The notes under the pieces were generated by a model that did no database searches, was not told the DNA's origin, and worked only from the letters and a program-made list of their open reading frames with translations. A stretch of DNA of 64,000 bases from Lunularia cruciata (Eukaryota; Streptophyta; Marchantiopsida; Lunulariales; Lunulariaceae): contig OX419761.1 of assembly GCA_948567375.1 (NCBI GenBank), forward strand, positions 23,438,501 through 23,502,500, given 5' to 3'. How positions within the stretch are numbered: the first letter of the stretch is position 1; every line of letters begins with the position of its first letter. Of the stretch, positions 35,703 through 46,440 are shown in pieces. Both the position numbers and the translations under genes were made by a program.

Positions 35703-36351
35703 TGTTGGGACTACCCCTTGTGATGCATATATACATTGCTACACAATGTACATTGTTGTCAATATCATACACTATAGAAGCACAACTCACACATAAGTCA
35801 TACATGGACTCTAAAGTGCCACAATAATCAGTTCTTCATCAACTCAAATCAACTAAAATCAGATAAGTACTTGATCATTCACTCAACAATCTACCAACAA
35901 TTGTGCATTGATTACAGTCAAGTCACACCCACTCTAGCTAAGAGACTCCAGGTGACACTCATCGGCTTTTTGTCCACCATAGATATGGACTTGAAAGCTC
36001 AACATCAAAGAAGTGAGCTCTTTGGGGCTGCACTTCAAAGGTATACGTCTGATTCTGACCTAGGTCTCCAACCCTAGTGCTCCCATTAATGGTACAACCA
36101 ATGGTACAAGTGATGGTGGGTCCCACTATTTGATCAATACCCCAAACATAAACTCTAAGTTTCAACAACTTGTTTATGAGTAATTACCAAAATACCTCTA
36201 ACTACAAACACTACTACTCCAATGTTTGAACAATCTAGCTTTGATACCACAAATGTTGTGATAGTTATCGTGCATATACATCACTGTCAACATCATACAC
36301 AATAGAAGCACAACTCACTTATAAGTCATACATGGACTCTAAAGTGCCACA
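35703..36351 (-). mobile_element. TRIM element (miniature LTR element), 649 bp
   Basis: Short LTRs at 35703-35823 and 36254-36351 share the block CATACACTATAGAAGCACAA (one base differs) and end AAAGTGCCACA. Minus-strand LTR form is TGTGGCACTTTAG...CACAACA. A primer-binding site TGGTATCAAAGC (minus, 36249-36238) sits 4 bp inside the right LTR. The flanks duplicate attg (35699-35702; 36352-36355). The internal region of 430 bp has no coding capacity. This matches terminal-repeat retrotransposons in miniature, which are moved by other elements' enzymes. Confidence 0.82.
36238..36249 (-). promoter_or_regulatory. Primer-binding site of the TRIM
   Basis: Minus-strand TGGTATCAAAGC, one mismatch from the initiator-Met tRNA complement. 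It is placed just inside the right LTR and fixes the element's orientation as minus. Confidence 0.75.
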
Positions 36352-36355
36352 ATTG

Positions 36356-37779
36356 CCCTCCTAGTTTGTAGTTAGGTTGCTCTAACTCTAAATAGCCATC
36401 TACTACAAGTATATGGTATACCTTATGGTGGGCAAAGATTAGGAGGCCAGGTGCTATTGAGCCTATCATTATTTGCTTGTCTATAATCTGTACCACATAA
36501 TGGGTGAACTAGCTATAGGTCAAGTACATCTAGGACATAACCACTATCCTTGAGGAACCACTATGAGGCGAGGAGTCAAACATGCCATATCCTATCCTTT
36601 CAAACATCTATCATATACTTACATAGTAGCAATTCCACCATAAGAGTTGCATAACATACATCACAAGCTTGCACGTACAAGTGCCAAGCTTGGCTCCATA
36701 GTACCATCAATGTTTGGTAGGTTGCATGGTGCACAATTACACACATGATCCTAACAAACAACACCATCACGTCTTTCCAACATAAGAAATCTACAAGTCA
36801 AAACCTTATGCACTCTCAAGTTAGTGTGGCCTATAGTAACATCAAATGTCATCGATGCTATTTGCTATAGGTACACATAGTGACCTGGATGAAATTGATG
36901 GATTGAGGGTCTATAATCTCTTCCTTGGATGGTCGTATAGCATAAGGTATCCTTATGTTGAGAAATTTCAAAGTTATCAAGACGTCATCGGCATTTCTTT
37001 CTGAAAGATCTTTGCATGTTGAGAACATGCGCTCACCCATATGTCTAGATCATCCAAGTCCAAAACTATAGTAGCATCTCAATGAATGGCTCTAGCTAAA
37101 TTCGGATCTCATCCATAGAGTAGAAAGGAAGGAGTGAAGGATGCTAAGGAGGCCTGCTTGTGTCACGGGGATTGTAAGCTCTCAAGAATGTGCCAAGCAC
37201 TTGGCTGCTTGTGCTTAGGTTGTCTTCTTTGTCAATGACTCAAAAGCTTTCCCGATGCTGGCTTTGTTCCTTGACTTGATGACAATAGCCCTTTTGCTAA
37301 GCAATTTGTCTATGGTTGTTCTTGAGTGCGGACCCTTATCAATGACTATATAGGTTGGCTTCTCGGATTATTCTTGTCCTTCATGTGCTATTAGCTATCA
37401 TTCCTGGTCTATTATTCTTGGGTTTAGTATTGTCTGGCTTGGTAGATTTGTAGCACTAGTCTGGTCTAGTGGGGTTTACAAAACAACCTCAATTTGTGTG
37501 GCCGGCTCAGGTCTGTGCAACCGGATCAGCAATTTGATCCAAATTGCATAAGCTGGTCTAGGAGATCCGAAAGTGGACTTCTCTTGTTTTCCTTGACACT
37601 CTTCTTGGAATTCAAGGGGCAGATTCAATCATTAGGAAAACTCAGCATTCATCACAATGACAAGTCTCGCAATTTATAAACACCTTTTGGAAAACCCCAA
37701 CTGTTTCAGCGCACACAATGACCACCTCTAAACTTCTACAACTGTTCAAGCAGTAAAACATGTAACCAAGAAGAACAGA
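36356..37779. other. Unassigned stretch right of the TRIM
   Basis: No element end or conserved domain recognised. A minus-strand frame at 37040-36858 is open for 60 codons but resembles nothing known. It could be the lost gag region of family B or older debris. Confidence 0.4.
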
Positions 37780-38929
37780 ACTTTGAACAATATTTCAAAA
37801 CACAAACTTCTTGTTCGCCAAACCACTATTCAGAGAAGTCTCTTGCACCAGCAATCCAGTCTGGCTCTCCATGGTTTCACCTCTGCCCATGTCAGCAACC
37901 AACTTCAAAATTCTCTATCTCTGTTTTGTGCAAACTCAACTGCAAAATTTCTCTCTTCCTCTATCTTTGTTCAGGGCAAACTCAATTGCAAAAATTTCCT
38001 CTCTCTTCTCCATTGTCCTAGCCAGACTCTTCTCTTCAAAATTTCTTCTAAGCTGCTCAAGCACAAGCCCTTCCCTTCAAGTTTTCTTGCACAACTTATT
38101 TTCTCTTTGCCTCTGCTCTGGCCAGACCTTCACATTTCAAGACTCTCTGTCCAGCTGCTGTCCTGCACAAGCCTTATCACTTTGAAATTTCTGTCCCTCT
38201 TGTCAACAGTCACCAAAACCCCTTCCCCTTTGACAAAGCCTGATCTCTCAAAATTCTTGTCCTTTCTATCACAACAATCACCAAAACCTTTTTCCCTTCA
38301 AAATTTCTAACCACAAAACCCTTCAAAATTCCCCTCTCCTTCAATTTCCCTCTCAATCTAGACTTTCTCCTCAAAGGTTTCCCTATCCAGACATCATTTA
38401 CCAAGATCAGTTCTCCTTGAGAATTTCTCCCTATCTTCCGTTCCTGTCCAAAACCCCTCTGCAGGCCAGACATTGTCATTTGAGGTTTCTCCTGCCACCT
38501 CACTCTCTCTTACTCCCTTCCTTGTTCATGCTTTTTTCCTTCAACCTCACTCTCTCCAAAACCATGTTCAGGCCAAACATTGCCCTTCAAGATTCCTCCC
38601 GAGCCCAACTCTCAATGCATTTCTCCTCTTTTCTTTGTCCTATCAGTCAGGCCCTATTCTCACAAAAATTCCTCCTTCTCCTTCTCCTTGGACAGGCCTC
38701 CATCTTGAAAATACCTTTTCTCTCCCTTCCTGCCAAGCCTCTCTCTCTATGCTAAACCTCTTCCATGTCTAGGCCAGATCAGCCCTTCTCCCAAAGCATA
38801 AACCTTCCCATGTTCAGGCCAGATCAGGCCTTTGCTTGATAATTTACTTCTATCACACACTCTTCTCCAAACCCTATTCAGGCCATTTCCCAAGCAACTC
38901 TCTTGTTCCACCTTTTCTCAAAGCATTGT

Positions 38930-39480
38930 CACACCATTTGTAGTTCTGCATCTAGATGCTTGGACATTGGAGTTCCTGTGATAGTAGGTAGAGTTATTCT
39001 AGTAGTTTCTCAGAGACTACTTTCTGACGGTTAGATTTTGTGTTCGGGGTACTGACTTCACCGTGGGGCCCACCATCACTTTGCACCGTTTGCACCATCA
39101 AGTGTGCCATCAGCGGGACCGTTAGGGTTTCAGAGCTAGCTCGAGTCCAAGGGGTATAGTTTCAAAGTGAGCTCCAAAGAGCTCACTTCTCTGATGTTGA
39201 GCCTTCGAGTTCTTGGCTATGGTGGACACAGGCTGGCGAGCGTCACCTGGATTCTCTATGCTTGAGTGGGTGTGGCTTGACTGTAATTAGTGCCCAATTG
39301 TTGGCAGTTTATAGAGTGACAGATCAAGTACTGATCTGAGTTGAGTTGGGTTGAGAGTGGTAAGCAATCTGATTATTGTGGCACTTTAGAGTCTATGTAT
39401 GACTTATGTGTGAGTTGTGCTTTTGTAGTGTATGATGTTGACAGCGATGTATGTTGTGTAGCGATGTATATACGCATGAC
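38930..39480 (+). repeat. TRIM relic in opposite orientation
   Basis: Reverse complement of the 35.7 kb TRIM: the internal region, then a right LTR starting TGTGGCACTTTAGAGTC (39377) and running to about 39480. The primer-binding site is eroded (CATTTGTAGTTCTGC near 38950) and the left LTR is missing. Confidence 0.7.
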
Positions 39481-40085
39481 AGCACTACTCTCCTCTCTAT
39501 TTGGGCTTTTTCCCTTCAAAGATCAACCCCCTTCTCAGTCTTGTTTAGGCCTTTCCTCTTCAAATGTCTGCACTCTTTGTTGTATCACCAAACCTCTCTC
39601 CTTGAATCTTCATTGTCTGGTCACCAAACCTCTCTTCTATCGAATCATCTCTATCATGGTCAGTCATACTTTGAGAATTTTGATCCGATTGCTGTCCTAC
39701 ACAAGCCTATGTCTCTCTCAATTTTCTCTGCACACCAAGCCTCTTCTCAAAATGGTTCTTCTCCTTCTGTCCTGGACAAAGCTTTGCACAACCAACTTCA
39801 CATTCAAAAATTTCCCCTCTCTTCTTTATGTCCTGCACAACCCTTGCACACCTTCACATTCAAAAATTCCTTCATGCAGTTCAGTCTCTCCAACCCTTCA
39901 TATTCATTTCTCTCTCTCTTCTTTATGTCTTGCACAACCCTTCACAGCCCTTCACATTTGAAAATTCCCTCTCTTCTCTATGTCCTGCACAAAGCCCTTG
40001 CACAACCCTTCACATTCAAAATTCTCTTCCTTTTCTAGATCTTGCACAAAACTCTACACAACCAGCTCTTCACATTTAAAAATCC

Positions 40086-40751
40086 TGTCTCCTACTCAAG
40101 ATAAACCTCTAATTGTTATTATGGTAGCGCATCATGGACTAAGAAAGCAAGAAACCCCAACTCCATCATACTCCTCCAAGGCTAACACTCCAAGACTCAA
40201 GACATTGCTCACTAGAGACCTCAATGAAAGAGAGATAGTTGCAAATGAAATGATGTTGAGTACTTCCTCACCCCTTGTTTATATACTTGTGAAAGAGTTA
40301 TGCACAAAAGCTACTAATTATTTGAGTAACTCAAGTTACTAGGCTAAAAGTCAAGTAAAGTCAAAAAGTATAAAGGAATATCCACCCACATGGGCATATT
40401 CCACTAAGCATGTGATCTTATCTTGACCCAACCACTAAGTCATGGGCTATCCTTGGACTATAGAAGAATCCAAAACAAAAAGGCTTGTGGGCCCAAGAAT
40501 TCTTAACTCTTTCCTCAAAGCCAAACACCTAGGAATAATAACAAGTCAACACACTAGAATCCAAAATAGTAGTGCTCATATTTTCCACTTCCTCTAAAGT
40601 AAGGCCCACTCTATCTTAGCTATGAAGAACTTTAGCTAATCATGACTAATGTAGAACCATCCTTTATCTCTATATAAATAATATCTCTCAAGTACTTGTA
40701 ATACCAAGCTAAATATCACAATACCACACACATGCACAAATGGGTGTTACA
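40086..40751 (+). repeat. 665-bp solo-LTR-like repeat, copy 2
   Basis: TGTCTCCTACTCAAG...GGGTGTTACA, matching 32038-32702 throughout, including the TATA box at 40671-40680. Both sides are minisatellite sequence, so it inserted into the array. No clean TSD. Confidence 0.68.
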
Positions 40752-41386
40752 TTTAAAGCTCTTGCAAAAAACCCTTCATAACCAGCTCTTCACATTCAAA
40801 AATCCCCTTCTGTCCAAGCTCCTGCACAAAACACTTCACAGCCAGCTCTTCACATTCAAAATCCCCTTCTGTCCAAGCTCTTGCACAAAACACTTCACAC
40901 CCAACTCTTCACATTCAAAAATCCCCTTCGATCCAAGCTCTTGCACAAAACCCTTCACATTTCATTTCTCTCTCTATGTCCAAGCTCCCTAGCTCTTGCA
41001 CAACCCTTCATATTTGATTTCTCTCTCTATGTCCCTATGTCCTGCACAACCCTTCACATTTGATTTCTCTCTCTCTCTGTCCAGGCTCTCCAGCTCCTGC
41101 ACAACCCTTCACCACATTCAAAAAATCTCTCTCTTCTCCAAGCTGGTCTCTTCCCACAAAGGATCTTCCTTGCAGCACACAAGCTCCTCCACCCTCTTTT
41201 TCAATTTTCCTTTTCCTTCCCTCTGCTCGAGTCTCCAACTCCTCCCTTTGAGAAAAATCCCCTTCCTCCTGTCCAGCCCAAAACTCCCCTTCTCAAATTT
41301 TCTTGCCCTCTTGGCCAAAGCCCTTCCTTAGAGAAAAAACCCTGTCAGCCTCCTTTTGTCATGTTCAGGCTTCCTCTTGAAGCAAC

Positions 41387-41619
41387 AAAACTCCTTTCTC
41401 TCTTCTCTTTCAAGGCACTCTCTTGAAGCTAAAACTCCTTTCTCTCTTCTCCTTCAAGGAAATCTCTCGAAGCTAAAACTCCTTTCTCTCTTCTCTTTCA
41501 AGACACTCTCTCAAAGCTAAAACTCCTTTCTCTCTTCTCTTTCAAGGCACTCTCTCAAAGTTAAAACTCCTTTCTCTCTTCTCCTTCAAGGCACTCTCTC
41601 AAAGCTTAAAAAAAACTCC
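41387..41619. repeat. 44-bp tandem repeat, five units
   Basis: The phrase AAAACTCCTTTCTCTCTTCT starts at 41387, 41431, 41475, 41519 and 41563, an exact 44-bp period, each followed by CTTTCAAGGCACTCTCTCAA with small changes. The last unit runs into an A-rich stretch at about 41607. Confidence 0.92.
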
Positions 41620-41880
41620 TTGTTGCTATCAATAAATAAAATATTCTTGAGACCCCAATACATAACCAAAAGGTTCTGAGCTTATGTAACACACAAAGAA
41701 GTCCCAAGCTTATGTAACACAAGAGAAAACCCTTGAGCTTTCAAAAACACAAAACAACTTTTGGCTTCACCATAACATAAAAATTACTCTTTAGAGGAGG
41801 TAACATGAAATGACTCCCGAGACACAATAACATAAAAGAAAATTGGGCTCATTGTAACATAAAAGAAAAGACTCACACCA
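41620..41880. other. A-rich spacer with short repeats
   Basis: Contains recurring TAACATAAAAGAAAA and TTATGTAACACA words and no domain. It separates the tandem array from the family C integrase, so the left end of that element is lost here. Confidence 0.4.
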
Positions 41881-43633
41881 AATGGCACCAATCTTATGTG
41901 TGGATTATTTTCCCGATGACACCGGCTGAATTGATAGCCCATGGCCAACTAAGGTAATTGGAGATCCCAATCTTCTAGGTGGCCTCTCTGCAAACCATAC
42001 TTCTGCAATCCTCTTGTCATTGTTTGAACCACTCTCTTTGGTAAGCCATTTGCCTCAAGGTGATTTTGGGAGGTAAATATGATGATCAATCAAAGCCTTG
42101 TTACACAAGACCTGAAACTCCCCCAAAAACTATGTACCTTGATCAGACAAAACCTCAGCTGGTGCACCAAAATGACAAAATCCAATCCAAGAATGAGTAA
42201 GCTTTCCCTTCATTAGACTTGTTTAATACCAATAGCTAGATAGATGATCTAGAGATGAAATTTGGTTTGTAATATTTAGAAGGATGTTATACATGATAGT
42301 CTAAGTAGATTAGATAGAGGTATCACTAAAAGAGTATTTCTACTAATAGGCCAAAAACTAGAACATGCTTGGAAACTTTAATATCAAAAGCTAGGCATAT
42401 GATCTAGAGATAAAACTTGGGGTGGTGACATCTAGAAAGATATTACACATGATGGAAAACATAGATCAGATATAGGTATCACCAAAAGATCACTTTTAAT
42501 AATAGGGAAGAAGCCAAAATAGGCCTGGAAACTTCAAAGGCAATTTTGGAGGCCTAAACGGATGAACTAGGCCTTGAAAATGTGTATATTCTCCCCCCCC
42601 CAATGGAAGAAAGGTTGGCCTTCCTTCCCTTAGTTTTTCTTGCCAAGAGCTTTCCAATGGTACCTCACCCATGTGATTTTGAGATTCCTATAGGAAGCTT
42701 CCCTTAAAGATTCCTCTAGTCAAAGTATATTTGACCAGCCAGAAGGGACCAAGACCAACATGTTGCCCATCTAAGCAAGTAATCTAAGGGTGGAGTTTGC
42801 TGATAGGTCACCAATCCATGTACCTAATCCTACGGTGGAGATTCCTTGGAGGAGATCCTCTTTGGCTATATAATAAAGAGAATGTGCTCCATTAGGGGCA
42901 TCAGAGGATTGAGAATGAAATCTATATTTTCTCTTTTATATCTCTCTTGAAGAGTTCTCATGTCTTTAGAATATTACAACTTGTCAGGAAGTGCCACCAA
43001 CTCAATCCACTTGGAGAACTACTCCACCATAACCAAAACATATCAATGATGTCTCACAATCAATGGTAAAGGTCAAGCAAAGTCCAAACTCCAATGGTAA
43101 CCCAATCCCATGATAAATAATACATGTAATTGTAGCATACAAGCATTGAATGATGCTCTCACTTGGTCACAAACCACACATTTGGCAACAAACTATTGTA
43201 CATTGGTCTTCATATTATGCCACCAATCATGACTTTGGAGTAAGTTATATGTATGCTTTATTCCAAAATGTCCTAGCTCCTCATGAGCATGACGGACCAA
43301 CTATGGTCTCTGGGATGGAAATAGTACTACTTGCACTCTACCATCCTCCCATACACAAAAAATGTGTCTTCCTTCCAATCTAAACCACTTGGCTTTCTAA
43401 AGAACATTGTCTTTCTTCTTGGCCCCAACTATACCACCCACAACACCAATGCACAGATAATCCATCACTAAGACCTTCATCATGAATGTCTCATTGAATT
43501 GTACCAATATCTCTACCCTTTGGATCTATGATCTCAATATTTCCTCATGTATGGATTGAGAGAGATACCACTAAAGCCTCAATAAATATACAAAGAAAGG
43601 TAGATGCATTCCAACTTGGCACCATCTCCTCAT
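41881..43633 (-). pseudogene. Integrase, family C copy 2
   Basis: Minus strand, split by the solo LTR at 42222-42978. AKCVVCDQVR (about 43160-43195) is the second half of the HHCC zinc domain. ANGLPKRVVQTM (42015-42055) is the block following the catalytic Glu region, and WDLQLPYLAMGYQFSR (41930-41980) follows it, both typical of one plant gypsy integrase type. No chromodomain is seen before the copy is truncated at about 41880. Stops and frameshifts abound. Confidence 0.8.
42222..42978 (+). repeat. Family B solo LTR, plus orientation, TSD acttg
   Basis: TTTAATACCAATAGC...AGAATATTACA (the first TG is now TT), flanked by acttg at 42217-42221 and 42979-42983. At 757 bp it is longer than the other solo LTRs because about 157 bp at the U3 end is duplicated in tandem (42222-42378 and 42379-42535). 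It interrupts the family C integrase. Confidence 0.87.
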
Positions 43634-43960
43634 CTATCTCACCATGCCAACATGCTCTAGTCTGATCCTGCTAGCTAGGAGATGGTGTCTACTCAACCCA
43701 TCAGCATCATGGTTCACCACTCCAAGTTTGTGAATAATCATGAAATCATACTCTTGCAAAATCAGAGCCCATTGTGCAAGCTTCCTTGAAAACTTGTTGG
43801 AGTCCATCAACCACTTTAGTGGTTGGTGATTAGTGATGAGAAAGAAGAAGTTATCAAATAGGTAACACCAAAAATCTACTACCACCCATACTGCTACAAG
43901 CACTCTCCTTCATATAAACTATACTTTTCCTTCACTAAATTGTTGGAGTGTCTAGCATAG
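43634..43960 (-). pseudogene. RNase H, family C copy 2
   Basis: Minus-strand 89-codon open piece with LITNHQPLKWLMDSNKF, LAQWALILQEYDF and NHDADGLSRH, the C-terminal half of a Ty3/gypsy RNase H. The N-terminal half is in other frames. Confidence 0.88.
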
Positions 43961-44930
43961 GCCTCCACAAACTTCTTCTCCGCATCATCATGCTTGGTAA
44001 GCATTTCTCCAAGCTCCAACATATTCAATCAGTGTGAACCTGAAATGGTCATCCTCTGATTGGTCTCCTAAGACGAGTAGATGTCAACCTCTCCTTGAGC
44101 TCTATAAAAGCTCTCTCTTGCTCATCTCCCCAACACCACTCTTGTGTAAGCTTGGTCAGATTTGTCAAGGCCTTGGCAATGGGCACTAAATCCTCTAACA
44201 TAATGGCAACAAAATTTTACCAACTCAAGGAATGCTCGCACTTTACTCACATTCGTAGCTCAAGGAATATGTGCAATAGCCTCCACCTTGGTTTTCTAAA
44301 CACCAAGTCCTCTAGGGTAGATAGTGTGATACAAATACTCAACTTGGTCATGGAAGAATCTCCACTTCCAAGGATGTGATTTGATTCCATGAGATCTCAA
44401 TCTCTTAAACACCTCAAACAAATGTCTCTTATGCTCCTCCACATTAGTCCTATAAACTAAAATGTGCATCAATATAGCACCAAGCAAAATCCAATCTTGC
44501 TAGGATCTTCTCCATGACCCTTTAGAACTTGGCAAGAGCATTCTTTAACCCAAATGGCAAGAACCTCCATTGATATGATTCATCCTTAACGTGAGAATCA
44601 ATAGCTCAATATGTTATCTTGGACTTATCATCCTCCTCTTTGATTGTCAACTAATGATATCTTGCTCAAAGATCCAAAGTTCTAAAGATTGTTGCATGCC
44701 CAATTGCATCAAAGATCTCCTCTAATGTAATCATGGCATACCAATCAGCCCTAGTCTATTACTTTATAAGACAAAAATCTCCACACATTTGCCTATTTGT
44801 GTAGTTGTAATGCATATCCTTCTTGGCTGGCATCATTGTAGCTAACGCATACTCTTTCTGTGAAATCTCCACCAAACTAGGCTCAGAAAGGTCTCTACCT
44901 TGGCTCTAAGTCAATGCTCTCTCCATATCA
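43961..44930 (-). pseudogene. Reverse transcriptase, family C copy 2
   Basis: Minus strand. The catalytic segment near 44450 reads YID then a 2-base deletion, followed by HILVY and EEHKRHLFEVFKRLR. PFGLK-type and STLDL-type blocks lie upstream in other frames (44560-44700). It pairs with bases 1-560. Confidence 0.82.
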
Positions 44931-45499
44931 CTATATTTGTAGAGACATTGACAAATAGGTGTATCGCTAGTCAGCTCAATCCAAATACTAGGTCCTTTTA
45001 GAGAACCAAAATCCTTCATACTGAATGCAAAACAACTAGTGTAGGTCCTCAAGAACCTCCAAACTCTCTGTCTTTCCCTTCTTATAAGCTTGGGGCCAAG
45101 ACTTGGCTCCCAAGTATCCTTTGTAACTTATGTAGGAGTGGAAGATCTACTAATTGGATGCTACACTGGGCCTTTGGGAGCAGTAATGTAATACTCCTAC
45201 CCATAAGAGGTTCCAACCTCAGTGTGGAAAACTCTCTCAAATTTGGTTGCAAGCTCCATATGTCCTCTAGCTGCATCCCAAGTAGACCAAGGGCCCAAGT
45301 AGACTATGCTCACCTAGATGGACCCCAAGTAGACCTCTTACACTAGTAGCCACTAGCTGTGTCCCAAGTATACCCTACCTACTTAGTCCATTGCTCCCAA
45401 CATGTGCTTGAATCATCTTGACAGGCACAAAGCTCACAAGTGTCCAAGTAGTGATGCCTGTCAAGCATATTCTACATTGCTTTGCCAAGCCAAGGGTCA
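44931..45499 (-). pseudogene. Linker between methyltransferase and RT, family C copy 2
   Basis: Degenerate minus-strand coding sequence homologous to 561-1129. It includes LEDIWSLQPNLREFSTL (about 45260). No domain named. It shows the methyltransferase-RT junction is the same in both copies. Confidence 0.55.
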
Positions 45500-46440
45500 T
45501 AATCCATGTCAAAAAATTTAGGTCCATAGCCTGACCTAACACTTGATGCCTAAATGCCTTTAACACTACTGTAATAGTGGTAATAATGGTTCAAAAACCT
45601 ATCATATGCTTCCTCTCATTGGCATTGGGCTCCACCAATTGTTGTAATTGTGAATTCAAAACAAGTCCAAGTCCTCTCTCTTGAAAAGCATGAGAGCTTG
45701 GGAAACTCATAAGTGGGGGTAAAGCGGTTCTTTGCTATCCAACCATTGCTATAGGTGATCCATCAACCACTACCACCATCTAAGATTGACATCGAACATC
45801 CAAGATGTCATCAATAGTGAGGTGGTCTAATCATTGGATCTCATCTTAAGCCCATTGCAGAACCTCTCTTAGTAAGAGGTTTGTCCACCAAAGACAAAGA
45901 CTATGAGCCCATGATCCCATTTTGGTTGCATCTAACAACACGGCAGGTGCCATCCAAGAATGGACCCGATGTATACTCACCATCGCCCAAGTGCAAGAAT
46001 CACCCATTGAAAAGACATTCTCCAAATGTAAGCTAGAGAAATGGATTGATGAACTTGGAGATGTAGTAGGATACATAATATCTCCTAAAACACACTAGAA
46101 TGGAGATACTAGAGACCTTGACCTTGGCAAGCATGTGTATGTCCCTAACATGGCCATCTAGAAATCAATAGATGAATGGAACCATGTTTCTCCAGATCCG
46201 GCATCTCCAACAAGGAAATGTCTTTTGGTGGGTTCTTCTAGTAACCCTTGATTGTTAACATTGGTAATAACTCAAGATACTAATAGGCCAAGTGTACCAC
46301 ATGATGTAGAGAGACTCACCTAGTAGTCTTATCTCTCTCTACATACAAGTACTTATGTACTCATATATCTTCAAGTAATACCACAGTTAGTCCAATGCTA
46401 ATCCCACAAACAACTCCAATAGACATACCTCCTCTACTAC
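45500..46440 (-). pseudogene. C5-cytosine DNA methyltransferase domain in a Ty3/gypsy element, copy 2
   Basis: Minus strand. Motif I: EVCLLELFVGLALD (46391-46432). Motif IV: RWPC-stop-GHTHA, the catalytic Cys codon at 46148-46150 kept but the following Gln changed from CAG to TAG (46145-46147). Motif VI: ENVFSMGDS, with the Glu-Asn-Val triad intact at 46014-46022. Motif IX: ALPPLMSFPSSHAFQERG (about 45675-45726). Motif X: VLGQAMDLN (45517-45543). GSWAHSLCLWWTNL and DDIL lie between VI and IX. Spacing (I to IV about 85-100 residues, whole domain about 310) fits C5 methyltransferases. Copy 1 and copy 2 complement each other: each keeps a triad the other has lost. Confidence 0.87.

Larger units (their letters stand above)
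37780..41386. repeat. CT-rich degenerate minisatellite
   Basis: About 3 kb (excluding inserts) of pyrimidine-rich DNA built from recurring words such as TTCAAAATTTCT, CTCTTCTC, GTCCTGCACAA and CCTTCACATTCAAAAAT. The clearest tandem part is 40760-40960, where a unit of about 60 bp (CACATTCAAAAATCCCCTTC...AAGCTCTTGCACAAAAC) repeats three to four times. Long plus-strand frames here (up to 206 codons) come from the low stop content of CT-rich DNA and are not genes. Two repeats are nested inside (38930-39480, 40086-40751). Confidence 0.7.

Noticed and set aside
36858-37040. 60-codon minus-strand frame near the TRIM as a Ty1/copia fragment
   Set aside because: No copia pol motif could be matched; the frame is short and isolated.
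37783-38310. Long plus-strand open frames (also at 38417-38755, 39341-39961, 39451-40038)
   Set aside because: They lie in CT-rich minisatellite DNA where stop codons are rare. The translations are Ser/Leu/Phe/Pro-rich, repetitive, overlap in several frames and match no family.
45500-46440. Methyltransferase domain as a captured host gene unrelated to the element
   Set aside because: The same domain, with the same neighbours on both sides, is present in both family C copies, so it belongs to the element.
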